From contig USPX01000168.1 in assembly GCA_900556665.1 (NCBI GenBank), positions 1-5,033 on the forward strand: a stretch of 5,033 bases of DNA, given 5' to 3'. The translations under genes were made by a program, and so were the position numbers. Source of the DNA: an uncultured Eubacteriales bacterium (GTDB lineage Bacteria; Bacillota_A; Clostridia; Lachnospirales; Cellulosilyticaceae). Within the stretch, counting starts at the first letter, position 1; the number at the start of each line of letters is the position of its first letter. This document shows positions 1 through 5,011 of the stretch, piece by piece. The notes beneath the pieces were generated by a model. That model did no database searches. It had not been told where the DNA came from and saw only the letters and a list, made by a program, of their open reading frames with translations.

Positions 1-9
1 AGCTTGACC
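1..9 (-). rRNA. 23S rRNA gene, extreme 5' end (partial)
   Basis: Read on the minus strand, the window ends in AATAGGTCAAGCT. GGTCAAGCT matches the conserved beginning of bacterial 23S rRNA (compare GGTTAAGC in E. coli and GGTTAAGT in B. subtilis; clostridial genes often begin GGTCAAG). Only about nine bases of the mature gene are present and the rest lies off the left edge. The call is strengthened by what precedes it: an rRNA-type promoter with an A-tract UP element, a boxA-like antitermination motif and a structured leader. The exact mature 5' end could differ by a few bases. Nine bases alone would not be enough; the context carries much of the confidence. Confidence 0.75.
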
Positions 10-167
10 TATTGGTCTGTCATATTTCTATGACGGTGCCTTGTTAAAAAAGTAATTACTTACTTTTCACAAAGAATATATCGGTTAAATTGTAGATTTT
101 ACACCCTGACAAATTTCTTTATAGTGCGTCTACGTTAACACACTTTAGTACATTTATCGTTAGGCGC

Positions 168-202
168 AAATCGTATAACACAATTTGTGTTTAGTACGAT
201 TT
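168..202 (-). repeat. Long inverted repeat in the 23S leader
   Basis: An outer perfect 8-bp stem (AAATCGTA at 168-175 with TACGATTT at 195-202) continues into a second arm (TAACACAA at 176-183 with TTGTGT-TTA at 185-193, one base bulged, plus G194 unpaired). The total is about 15 pairs with a very small apical loop. No T-run follows on the minus strand, so it is not an intrinsic terminator. It is more likely a structural or processing element of the rRNA precursor. Confidence 0.55.
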
Positions 203-228
203 ACTAAAATCTATCATTTGTAGTATTT

Positions 229-243
229 GTTTTTCAAAGTACA
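229..243 (-). promoter_or_regulatory. boxA-like rRNA antitermination motif
   Basis: On the minus strand this reads TGTACTTTGAAAAAC, closely resembling the Firmicutes rRNA boxA (TGxxCTTTGAAAAC type) bound by NusB/NusE in rRNA leaders and spacers. It lies about 55-70 nt downstream of the 23S promoter, between the leader hairpins at 251-293 and the long stem at 168-202, which is a sensible position for a leader boxA. The identification rests on similarity by eye. Confidence 0.5.
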
Positions 244-300
244 ATATTGTGAACGATATGACTCGTTCGTTTGTCGCTTGTGTTCCTTGCGACTTGTATA

Positions 301-329
301 ATATTACACTATCTCTTTACAAACGTCAA
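301..329 (-). promoter_or_regulatory. Promoter for the 23S rRNA transcript
   Basis: The minus strand carries TTGACG (329-324; 5 of 6 to the sigma-A -35 consensus), a 17-bp spacer, then TAATAT (306-301; -10). Overlapping alternatives such as TATTAT follow within a few bases, so the exact -10 is uncertain. Transcription would start near position 294 and run left through the boxA and leader into 23S. Together with the A-tracts just upstream (331-370), this is the architecture of a strong rRNA promoter, not of a chance AT-rich match. Confidence 0.65.
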
Positions 330-330
330 T

Positions 331-370
331 ACCTTTTTTTATCTTTTTAACTTTTTCTTTTTATCTTATA
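331..370 (-). promoter_or_regulatory. UP element (A-tracts) upstream of the 23S promoter
   Basis: Immediately upstream of the -35 hexamer the minus strand is a phased run of A-tracts (AAAAAG, AAAAAG, TTAAAAAG, ATAAAAAAAGG). This is the composition of UP elements, which bind the C-terminal domain of the RNA polymerase alpha subunit and boost rRNA promoters. On the plus strand it appears as T-runs, but no stem precedes those runs, so they do not form a terminator. Confidence 0.55.
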
Positions 371-479
371 CATCTCCCTTGAAAAATACTATATAATTTC
401 ATTATATTCACCTAATTTCCACATACCTTAACTTATATATTAAGCTATACTTTAACTACTAAACTAATCTACTTAATTT

Positions 480-507
480 TTTACTAATCATTACTTCTTT
501 CTATAAT
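480..507 (+). promoter_or_regulatory. Probable promoter of the two-component operon
   Basis: TTTACT (480-485), a 16-bp spacer and a perfect TATAAT (502-507) would start transcription near 514, leaving a leader of about 54 nt before the regulator ATG at 568. A second candidate further upstream is TTGAAA (379-384), an 18-bp spacer and TATATT (403-408). In such AT-rich DNA either could be accidental; the perfect -10 favours the downstream one. The rest of 371-567 is AT-rich with no gene visible, and it holds no copies of the TCTCTA ladder seen near 4700, so autoregulation through that motif is not apparent. Confidence 0.4.
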
Positions 508-567
508 ACCTATTCTTTATCAAGCTACTCTATCTATTTTAGATTTCATATATAAGGAGATTTTGCT

Positions 568-1251
568 ATGCGTATTTTACTTATTGAAGATGATGAAAAG
601 CTTTGTGACAGTCTTGTATTCTATTTAAATAGTGAAGGCTATACTACTGATACTTGTCATGATGGAATGGATGCTCTAAGTTTTATTGAACAATGTGATT
701 ACGATTTAATGATTTTAGATCGCATGTTACCTTCTTTAGATGGCTTAAGTTTACTTCGTCAAATTCGTTCTAAAGGAATTATAACGCCTATACTTATGCT
801 TACTGCCTTATCAGATATTGATAATAAGGTAGAAGGATTAGATGCTGGTGCTGATGATTATCTTGGTAAACCTTTCGCTACTCAAGAGCTGTTGGCACGT
901 ATTCGTGCTTTAGGACGTAGACCTGCCCAATTAAAAAATACCAAACAACTTACTTTACTTGATATTACTTTAGATTTAAATACTTTTATTTTAACAGGTC
1001 CCGCACATATTTGTTCTCTATCTAAAAGAGAAGCTAGTTTACTTGAAATATTTCTTAATAATCCTAATACATTATTACCTCGTCATATTATATTGTCAAA
1101 GGTATGGGGTCCCTATTCTCCTGTAGAAGATGGGAACTTAGATAATTATATTCACTTTTTACGTCGCCGTTTAAACACAATAGGTAGTACTCTTAAAATC
1201 TCTACTACTCGTGGTATTGGCTATACACTGGAGGTTTCTCATGCTCAATAA
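568..1251 (+). CDS. OmpR/PhoB-family response regulator
   Basis: A DNA-binding response regulator of 227 residues, the normal length for the OmpR/PhoB family. The N-terminal receiver domain (about residues 1-118) has the acidic pocket E7, D8 and D9, the phospho-acceptor D51 in the segment MILDRMLP, T79 in MLTA, and K101 before proline in LGKPF. The C-terminal winged-helix domain (about 127-224) shows the family landmarks: LSKREASLLEIF, VW at 179-180, the recognition-helix region NLDNYIHFLRRRL, and the terminal hairpin STTRGIGYTL. The ATG at 568 is preceded by AAGGAGA seven bases upstream. The kinase gene overlaps its last 11 bases, so the two are co-translated and should be cognate partners: the kinase phosphorylates D51, the regulator dimerises and binds direct repeats. 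No specific subfamily is recognisable. Twelve of its 14 arginines use CGT or CGC, unlike the lipoprotein gene. Confidence 0.95.
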   Translation: MRILLIEDDEKLCDSLVFYLNSEGYTTDTCHDGMDALSFIEQCDYDLMILDRMLPSLDGLSLLRQIRSKGIITPILMLTALSDIDNKVEGLDAGADDYLGKPFATQELLARIRALGRRPAQLKNTKQLTLLDITLDLNTFILTGPAHICSLSKREASLLEIFLNNPNTLLPRHIILSKVWGPYSPVEDGNLDNYIHFLRRRLNTIGSTLKISTTRGIGYTLEVSHAQ

Positions 1252-2521
1252 ACTTCGTCATAAACTCACTTTAATTTGTGCCTCTATTACAACCTGTGTA
1301 CTTTTGTTCATGGCTATTATTTCTCTAGTTGCTTGTGAAAGTAAACTTAATAATGTTCATAAACTTTCATTACAAAATAATTTAAATACAGTCATCTACT
1401 ATTTACAAAACTGTTCATTTATTAGTCCTCTATGGCTCTCTCAAACAGAGGTTTCAAATAATCTTATTATAAATATAGAGCAAAACCATGAGGCTTTGCT
1501 CTATCAAGGTGGGTATCAAACTATTTCTAATCGAGAAGACCTTATTGCTTTAGCTAAAGTACAGATTCAAGAAAATGTTCCAACTGATAATACACTACTT
1601 TCTCCAAAGCAATTTGAACTGTCTACTGATTGTAATGAACACTTCTTAGTAACAACTTCATCAATTACTATTTCAGGTGTTCCTTTTCAAATCATTCTAC
1701 TAAAGAATCTACATAAAGATGACCTTCAAATACTACATATTAGATTGCTATTTCTTTTTCTCTGCCTTATTTGTATTATAGGCCTTACATTGTTTAGTTG
1801 GTGGTTTTCAGGTCGTGCCATTAAACCTATAGAAATAAGCAATCAAAAACAAAAAGAATTTATTGCTGCAGCCTCACATGAACTGCGTGCACCTATCACA
1901 GTTATTCAAACCAATGCTTCTATATTAGAGAAACAAGTTGATGTAAACTCCTCTTCTTTTGTAACTACTATATCTAGTGAATGTATCCGTATTAGTAAAT
2001 TAATAGGCGATTTATTAACTCTCGCTAATATTGATGCTAAAACGAATTGGTCACTTAACTTACAACCTACTGAGCTAGACACATTATTACTTGAACTCTA
2101 TGATACTTTCTATATAACGGCTAAAGAAAGACAACATCCACTTGCTTTAGATTTACCTGATATCTCTATTACACCTATTCAAGTAGATATCAATCGTTTA
2201 AAACAGGTCCTTATTATTTTATTGGATAACGCTTTAAGTCATACACCTATTCATACACCTATTAAACTTTCACTTGAAGATACCAAGTCTACTTATCTTA
2301 TTAAAGTAATTGATCAAGGTCCTGGTATCCCTGACGCTGCTAAAGCCTCTATTTTTGAGCGTTTTTATCAAGTAGATTCTTCAAGACATGCTAAAGAACA
2401 TTATGGTCTAGGCCTTAGCATTGCTCAAGAAATCATTAAACTTCATCATGGTACCCTTACCTTAGAAGATACACCAAATGGCGGTTGTACTTTTATTATT
2501 AGTTTAGTTAAGCGTTGTTGA
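1241..2521 (+). CDS. Membrane sensor histidine kinase, partner of the upstream regulator
   Basis: A transmembrane histidine kinase of 426 residues. I chose the ATG at 1241 over the in-frame GTG at 1211 because GGAGG (1230-1234) lies six bases before it and the 11-bp overlap with the regulator gene is typical of coupled pairs. Layout: a positively charged start (LRHK), TM1 about 9-31, an extracytoplasmic domain about 32-165 with no family I recognise (cysteines 58 and 131), and TM2 about 167-189. Only a short linker follows (GRAIKPIE) before the phospho-acceptor H213 in ASHELRAPI. The ATPase has the N-box (LLDNALSH, N330), G1 box (DQGPGIP, 358-364), F-box (ERFYQVD) and G2 box (GLGLS, 389-393). 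All catalytic motifs are intact. The linker from TM2 to the histidine is too short for a full HAMP domain. The signal sensed is unknown. The 3' end overlaps the convergent lipoprotein gene by 18 bp. Confidence 0.94.
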   Translation: MLNKLRHKLTLICASITTCVLLFMAIISLVACESKLNNVHKLSLQNNLNTVIYYLQNCSFISPLWLSQTEVSNNLIINIEQNHEALLYQGGYQTISNREDLIALAKVQIQENVPTDNTLLSPKQFELSTDCNEHFLVTTSSITISGVPFQIILLKNLHKDDLQILHIRLLFLFLCLICIIGLTLFSWWFSGRAIKPIEISNQKQKEFIAAASHELRAPITVIQTNASILEKQVDVNSSSFVTTISSECIRISKLIGDLLTLANIDAKTNWSLNLQPTELDTLLLELYDTFYITAKERQHPLALDLPDISITPIQVDINRLKQVLIILLDNALSHTPIHTPIKLSLEDTKSTYLIKVIDQGPGIPDAAKASIFERFYQVDSSRHAKEHYGLGLSIAQEIIKLHHGTLTLEDTPNGGCTFIISLVKRC

Positions 2522-4606
2522 TTTATAGTTATAATAGTCTACTTCTTGACTATCTTTTAACGCCTCCTTAATAACCTTAATTGTTTCTTCTATAGTCTGT
2601 TGCCCAGCAAGATATTTATCAGTTTCTGTAGTCACATAATATAAAGTTGAGTTGCTTATATTATTTGCACAAGCTGTAACTTGTTCTAAACATGCTTTAA
2701 ATTCATTATTTATACTAGGGTATGCTGATAAATCGGTACTCTCTACTTGGACTTTCTTATTGATTGGCATACCCTTTTCATTATCTATTCTTTGCAATTC
2801 CTCACTTAATGCAATTTTTATAATCTCTTTTGCTGCCTCTTTATTTCCACTGGTTGCATTAATACCTACTATACCTCTTGCACTATAAAATGATTTAACA
2901 CTCATTAAATTCTTCATCATTATATCATTTCTACCCTTTAATACCTCCGCAGCTTCTGCCACTTCTTTTAATGATTGCGGTTCTAATACAACTAATTGTG
3001 TCTTTCCTTCAGCTAAATCTAAAAGTTCCTTTTTCTTATCTATTTGTATATCATACCAATATGCTTTAGTATTAACTGGCTTATATTCTCTTTCTTCTAA
3101 AGCAATAAGGTTTTCCATACATGCTCTATATTTTTGTTCATCAAACTTACCTGTTTGATCAAAACAATAAGGTAGCCAACTTCCTCTAAGCTCATAAGCT
3201 AATTCTAATCTTGTTCTACCAAATAATATCTGTTGTGGATGAGCCTTCTTATATGCGACTAAGTCGTCTAATGTATTCACTTGATTTAAAATTTCTTTAT
3301 TTCCCCATATTGTACTTACTGTATATCTTGTAGGAATCATATAATACTTACCATCTACTTTAAAATTCTTTACTAACTTTTCATCTATTGTGCCATTACT
3401 AATTAATTCTTCAACTACATCTGTAATATCTTCTAACTCACCTTCTTGAATTCCCTGTGCAGCACCTTCTATTTCCACTAAATCCATTCCTTTATCATTT
3501 AATCTACCTTGAGCAAACTCACAAAAACTAAATCTATCTCCTCTTTTTACAGATTGTGATTGAATTAAAATATCTTTATGTGCTTCTTGATATTGTTTAC
3601 CAGCCTCCCTCAGTGCCTCATCATCATACATCATGCATATTTCCATCTTCTTATCTGGATTACTTACTATGTCTTTATTATAGTAATAGTGAACTAGCAT
3701 ATCCCCTTCAGTTCTGCAATAACAAATAATGAAACTATCATCTTTCAGATACACGCCATAATTAGTAATCTTACTATCTATTTTAATTAATTGATCTGCA
3801 GTTATAATTTGTTCCCACAAGACTCCTTCCTTAGCTAAACGGAAAATCCCTTCGCTATTGCATAAATATAATTCCCCCTCCTGAATACCTTTAATTAATT
3901 TTGTTTCCCCATTTCCACTATAATTGATTGATTTTATTACCTCACCATTTTTACTATCGCATACCTTTATTGTTTTATCCTTCAACTGTACTGTATATAT
4001 GTTATCTCCTATAACACTAAAATCTTGAACTTCTCCATCATATTCTTTTAGCCATTCTCCTGTCTCACCACTATATTTCTCTACTTGACCATGCCCCATA
4101 ATCTGACTTATATAGAAGTCCCCATTGCTATCTACATCCACTACATATCTTCTATATGCTTTTTCTCTAACAGGTTCCTTATCTTTATTAAGCTTTACTA
4201 TTCTAAAGTTATTCTCATCTTGCTGTACTCCTATACACATATTCCCCTGTTGATCACCATATGCAATATATACTTTACTGGCTTTAATAAAAATCTTATA
4301 TATCTTTCTTATATCATCCGGTATCTTAATTTCTTTTTGTAACTTCCACTTATCATTTTCAGATAAAGTATAAATCTTACATCCATCTTCCACTGCATAA
4401 CAATATAGTTCTCCATTTTCTCCCTGTACTAAATGTTCTTTTCCTAAATAATTTTCACTAGCTCTAGGAAAATCAATTTCTTCTGAAATGTACGTTCCCA
4501 TGGCTACACTAGTTTCTACGCCTACATTTCTTTGTCCGCATCCTGTTAGTGTCATTGCTGAAATCATTAAACTTATACTTAAAAGCTGTTTTGCAAACTT
4601 TTTCAT
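2504..4606 (-). CDS. Lipoprotein: propeller-like N-terminal part plus solute-binding-like C-terminal part
   Basis: A 700-residue secreted lipoprotein. The ATG at 4606 is preferred to the in-frame ATG at 4621, because the latter abuts its own GGAGG (4619-4615), which sits eight bases upstream of 4606. The signal peptide is MKKFAKQLL followed by a hydrophobic stretch and lipobox LTGC, with lipidated C23. Residues about 45-315 show recurring blade-like strands (ELYCYAVEDGCKIYTL, NIYTVQLKDKTIKVCDS, ELYLCNSEGIFRL) suggestive of a beta-propeller. Residues about 320-690 resemble family 1 extracellular solute-binding proteins: a MYDDEALREAGKQYQEAHKD opening, EAAKEIIKIALSEELQ, GMPINKKV and the closing YLAGQQTIEETIKVIKEAL. 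It should be anchored outside the membrane and bind a ligand, possibly a sugar or peptide. No permease or ATPase genes accompany it here. Of 22 arginines, 20 use AGA. The domain assignment is by pattern; the ligand is unknown. Confidence 0.88.
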   Translation of the reverse strand: MKKFAKQLLSISLMISAMTLTGCGQRNVGVETSVAMGTYISEEIDFPRASENYLGKEHLVQGENGELYCYAVEDGCKIYTLSENDKWKLQKEIKIPDDIRKIYKIFIKASKVYIAYGDQQGNMCIGVQQDENNFRIVKLNKDKEPVREKAYRRYVVDVDSNGDFYISQIMGHGQVEKYSGETGEWLKEYDGEVQDFSVIGDNIYTVQLKDKTIKVCDSKNGEVIKSINYSGNGETKLIKGIQEGELYLCNSEGIFRLAKEGVLWEQIITADQLIKIDSKITNYGVYLKDDSFIICYCRTEGDMLVHYYYNKDIVSNPDKKMEICMMYDDEALREAGKQYQEAHKDILIQSQSVKRGDRFSFCEFAQGRLNDKGMDLVEIEGAAQGIQEGELEDITDVVEELISNGTIDEKLVKNFKVDGKYYMIPTRYTVSTIWGNKEILNQVNTLDDLVAYKKAHPQQILFGRTRLELAYELRGSWLPYCFDQTGKFDEQKYRACMENLIALEEREYKPVNTKAYWYDIQIDKKKELLDLAEGKTQLVVLEPQSLKEVAEAAEVLKGRNDIMMKNLMSVKSFYSARGIVGINATSGNKEAAKEIIKIALSEELQRIDNEKGMPINKKVQVESTDLSAYPSINNEFKACLEQVTACANNISNSTLYYVTTETDKYLAGQQTIEETIKVIKEALKDSQEVDYYNYKSTTLN
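2534..2558 (+). terminator. Weak terminator-like hairpin for the kinase transcript, inside the lipoprotein gene
   Basis: Thirteen bases past the kinase stop, ATAGTC (2534-2539) pairs with GACTAT (2548-2553) across an 8-base loop and is followed by CTTTT. The stem has six pairs and only two G-C pairs, so it is a weak intrinsic terminator at best. It lies inside the C-terminal codons of the lipoprotein gene on the other strand. No better terminator for the kinase gene is visible nearby. Confidence 0.3.
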
Positions 4607-4665
4607 TTTCTTTACCTCCATATGAAAAATTTAACCTTCTAGCTCTTAATCATCTGTCTATAAAA

Positions 4666-4674
4666 ACTATAACA
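4666..4674 (-). promoter_or_regulatory. Extended -10 promoter of the lipoprotein gene
   Basis: The minus strand reads TG-T-TATAGT (4674-4666), an extended -10 element with a 5-of-6 hexamer. The -35 position at 17-bp spacing (4694-4689) reads AGGTTA, a poor match. The start would be near 4660, giving a leader of about 54 nt before ATG 4606. A weak -35 preceded by tandem direct repeats is the usual form of a promoter that depends on an OmpR/PhoB-type activator. A constitutive-looking alternative (TTGAGA 4806-4801, 19-bp spacer, TATTAT 4781-4776) lies upstream and cannot be excluded. Confidence 0.45.
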
Positions 4675-4680
4675 TGGCTT

Positions 4681-4746
4681 TCTCTAATTAACCTTTAAGA
4701 ATTCTCTATTTTATCTCTATATATTCTCTAATTAATCTCTAAACTT
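4681..4746 (-). promoter_or_regulatory. Tandem TAGAGA repeats at 11-bp spacing: candidate regulator binding site
   Basis: On the plus strand the hexamer TCTCTA (TAGAGA on the minus strand) begins at 4681, 4703, 4714, 4725 and 4736. A degenerate copy (CCTTTA) fills the missing step at 4692, so six units lie in exact 11-bp register. The units at 4681 and 4725 are identical over all 11 bases (TCTCTAATTAA). OmpR/PhoB-family regulators bind head-to-tail hexamer or heptamer direct repeats with about 11-bp periodicity, one helical turn. The array ends nine bases upstream of the extended -10 (4666-4671), as in activator-overlapped -35 regions. The regulator at 568-1251 is the obvious candidate to bind it; this is inference. 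Low-complexity AT-rich drift is the alternative, but the exact register argues against it. Confidence 0.6.
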
Positions 4747-4814
4747 TCTTAGCCTGGACTTACTTCTTTCCTTATATAATATCTTCTTATTGTATTCGAA
4801 TCTCAAAATATAAT

Positions 4815-4850
4815 AAAAAAGGATATACACGTTTATGTATATCCTTTTTT
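4815..4850. terminator. Bidirectional intrinsic terminator
   Basis: Six A residues, then GGATATACA (4821-4829), a six-base loop, TGTATATCC (4836-4844), then six T residues. The nine-pair stem can extend to 15 through the A/T flanks and works equally on both strands. On the minus strand it is the second terminator after the 16S gene and shields the lipoprotein promoter from rRNA read-through. No plus-strand gene ends near it within the window. Confidence 0.75.
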
Positions 4851-4892
4851 ATCTTATAGTTATTTATTTTTAGTCTCAAAAAACTTATGCTA

Positions 4893-4915
4893 ACTCTTAC
4901 TATTTGAGTAAGTGT
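4893..4915. repeat. Small inverted repeat between the two terminators
   Basis: CTTACT (4896-4901) pairs with AGTAAG (4907-4912) across a five-base loop. Two more pairs (A4893-T4915, C4894-G4914) lie beyond a single mismatch. No T-run follows directly on either strand, so it is not called as a terminator. Function unknown. Confidence 0.3.
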
Positions 4916-4920
4916 ATTTA

Positions 4921-4951
4921 AAAACTAAAAAGACTAGCATTTCTGCTAGCC
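4921..4951 (-). terminator. Intrinsic terminator directly downstream of 16S rRNA
   Basis: On the minus strand GGCTAGCA-GAAA-TGCTAGTC (4951-4932) forms an eight-pair stem with one G-U wobble, capped by a GAAA (GNRA) tetraloop, then TTTTTAGTTTTT (4931-4920). It is a textbook intrinsic terminator only about 60 nt after the 16S 3' end. A normal 16S-23S operon would not stop here, so it implies that the 16S transcript ends without 23S. Confidence 0.8.
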
Positions 4952-4960
4952 TCTTCTCAT

Positions 4961-4977
4961 GAAATTTCAAAACAAAA
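4961..4977 (-). promoter_or_regulatory. Spacer-like boxA-type motif after 16S
   Basis: The minus strand reads TTTTGTTTTGAAATTTC, resembling the TTTTGTTC/TTTTGAA sequences found early in Firmicutes 16S-23S spacers and the boxA core TTTGAAA. It sits between the 16S 3' end and the first terminator. It may be a remnant of an ancestral spacer or simply the 3' flank of the 16S precursor. The similarity is by eye and weak. Confidence 0.3.
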
Positions 4978-5011
4978 TAGTAACCTGTAAGCCATTTCGA
5001 TTTTATTCCTT

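Larger units (their letters stand above)
10..300 (-). promoter_or_regulatory. Leader (pre-23S) region of the separate 23S transcript
   Basis: This 290-bp stretch has no convincing ORF on either strand and no tRNA that I can fold. It lies between the minus-strand promoter and the 23S start. It is dense in short inverted repeats: 19-34 (6-bp stem, GAAA tetraloop on the minus strand), 48-67 (8-bp AT-rich stem), 123-144 (7 bp with one wobble), 168-202 (long stem), 251-268 (GAACGA/TCGTTC) and 273-293 (GTCGC/GCGAC). Such structure is typical of rRNA leaders and spacers that are processed by RNase III. The lack of tRNA-Ile or tRNA-Ala argues that it is not a tRNA-bearing internal spacer. Confidence 0.6.

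Noticed and set aside
46..67. Hairpin with T-run just ahead of 23S as a possible attenuator
   Set aside because: The stem (AAAAGTAA/TTACTTTT) is nearly all A-T with a single G-C pair and would be unstable. A terminator there would abolish 23S synthesis. It is more likely part of the precursor structure.
10..300. tRNA gene in the 23S leader
   Set aside because: I looked for acceptor and T-arm signatures (GGTTCGAATCC-like) on the minus strand and found none.
331..360. Plus-strand T-runs as a terminator
   Set aside because: No GC-bearing stem precedes them. They are better read as A-tracts of the minus-strand UP element.
1211..1240. GTG at 1211 as the kinase start
   Set aside because: The ATG at 1241 has a well-placed GGAGG and gives a normal kinase N-terminus. 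The ten extra residues would be unusual and the GTG lacks a good ribosome binding site.
2652..2888. Plus-strand 78-codon ORF inside the lipoprotein gene
   Set aside because: It is antisense to a well-supported coding sequence, has no ribosome binding site of note, and its hydrophobic product is the usual shadow of an AT-rich gene.
4085..4342. Plus-strand 85-codon ORF inside the lipoprotein gene
   Set aside because: It lies antisense to the propeller-like part of the lipoprotein. Its isoleucine- and tyrosine-rich product resembles no family and is a frame shadow.
4607..4621. ATG at 4621 as the lipoprotein start
   Set aside because: This ATG touches the GGAGG that serves the ATG at 4606. Starting at 4606 gives a standard lipoprotein signal peptide.
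4681..4746. CRISPR-like or minisatellite array
   Set aside because: The unit is only 11 bp with a 6-bp conserved core. There are no spacers of CRISPR size, and the position next to a promoter fits an operator far better.
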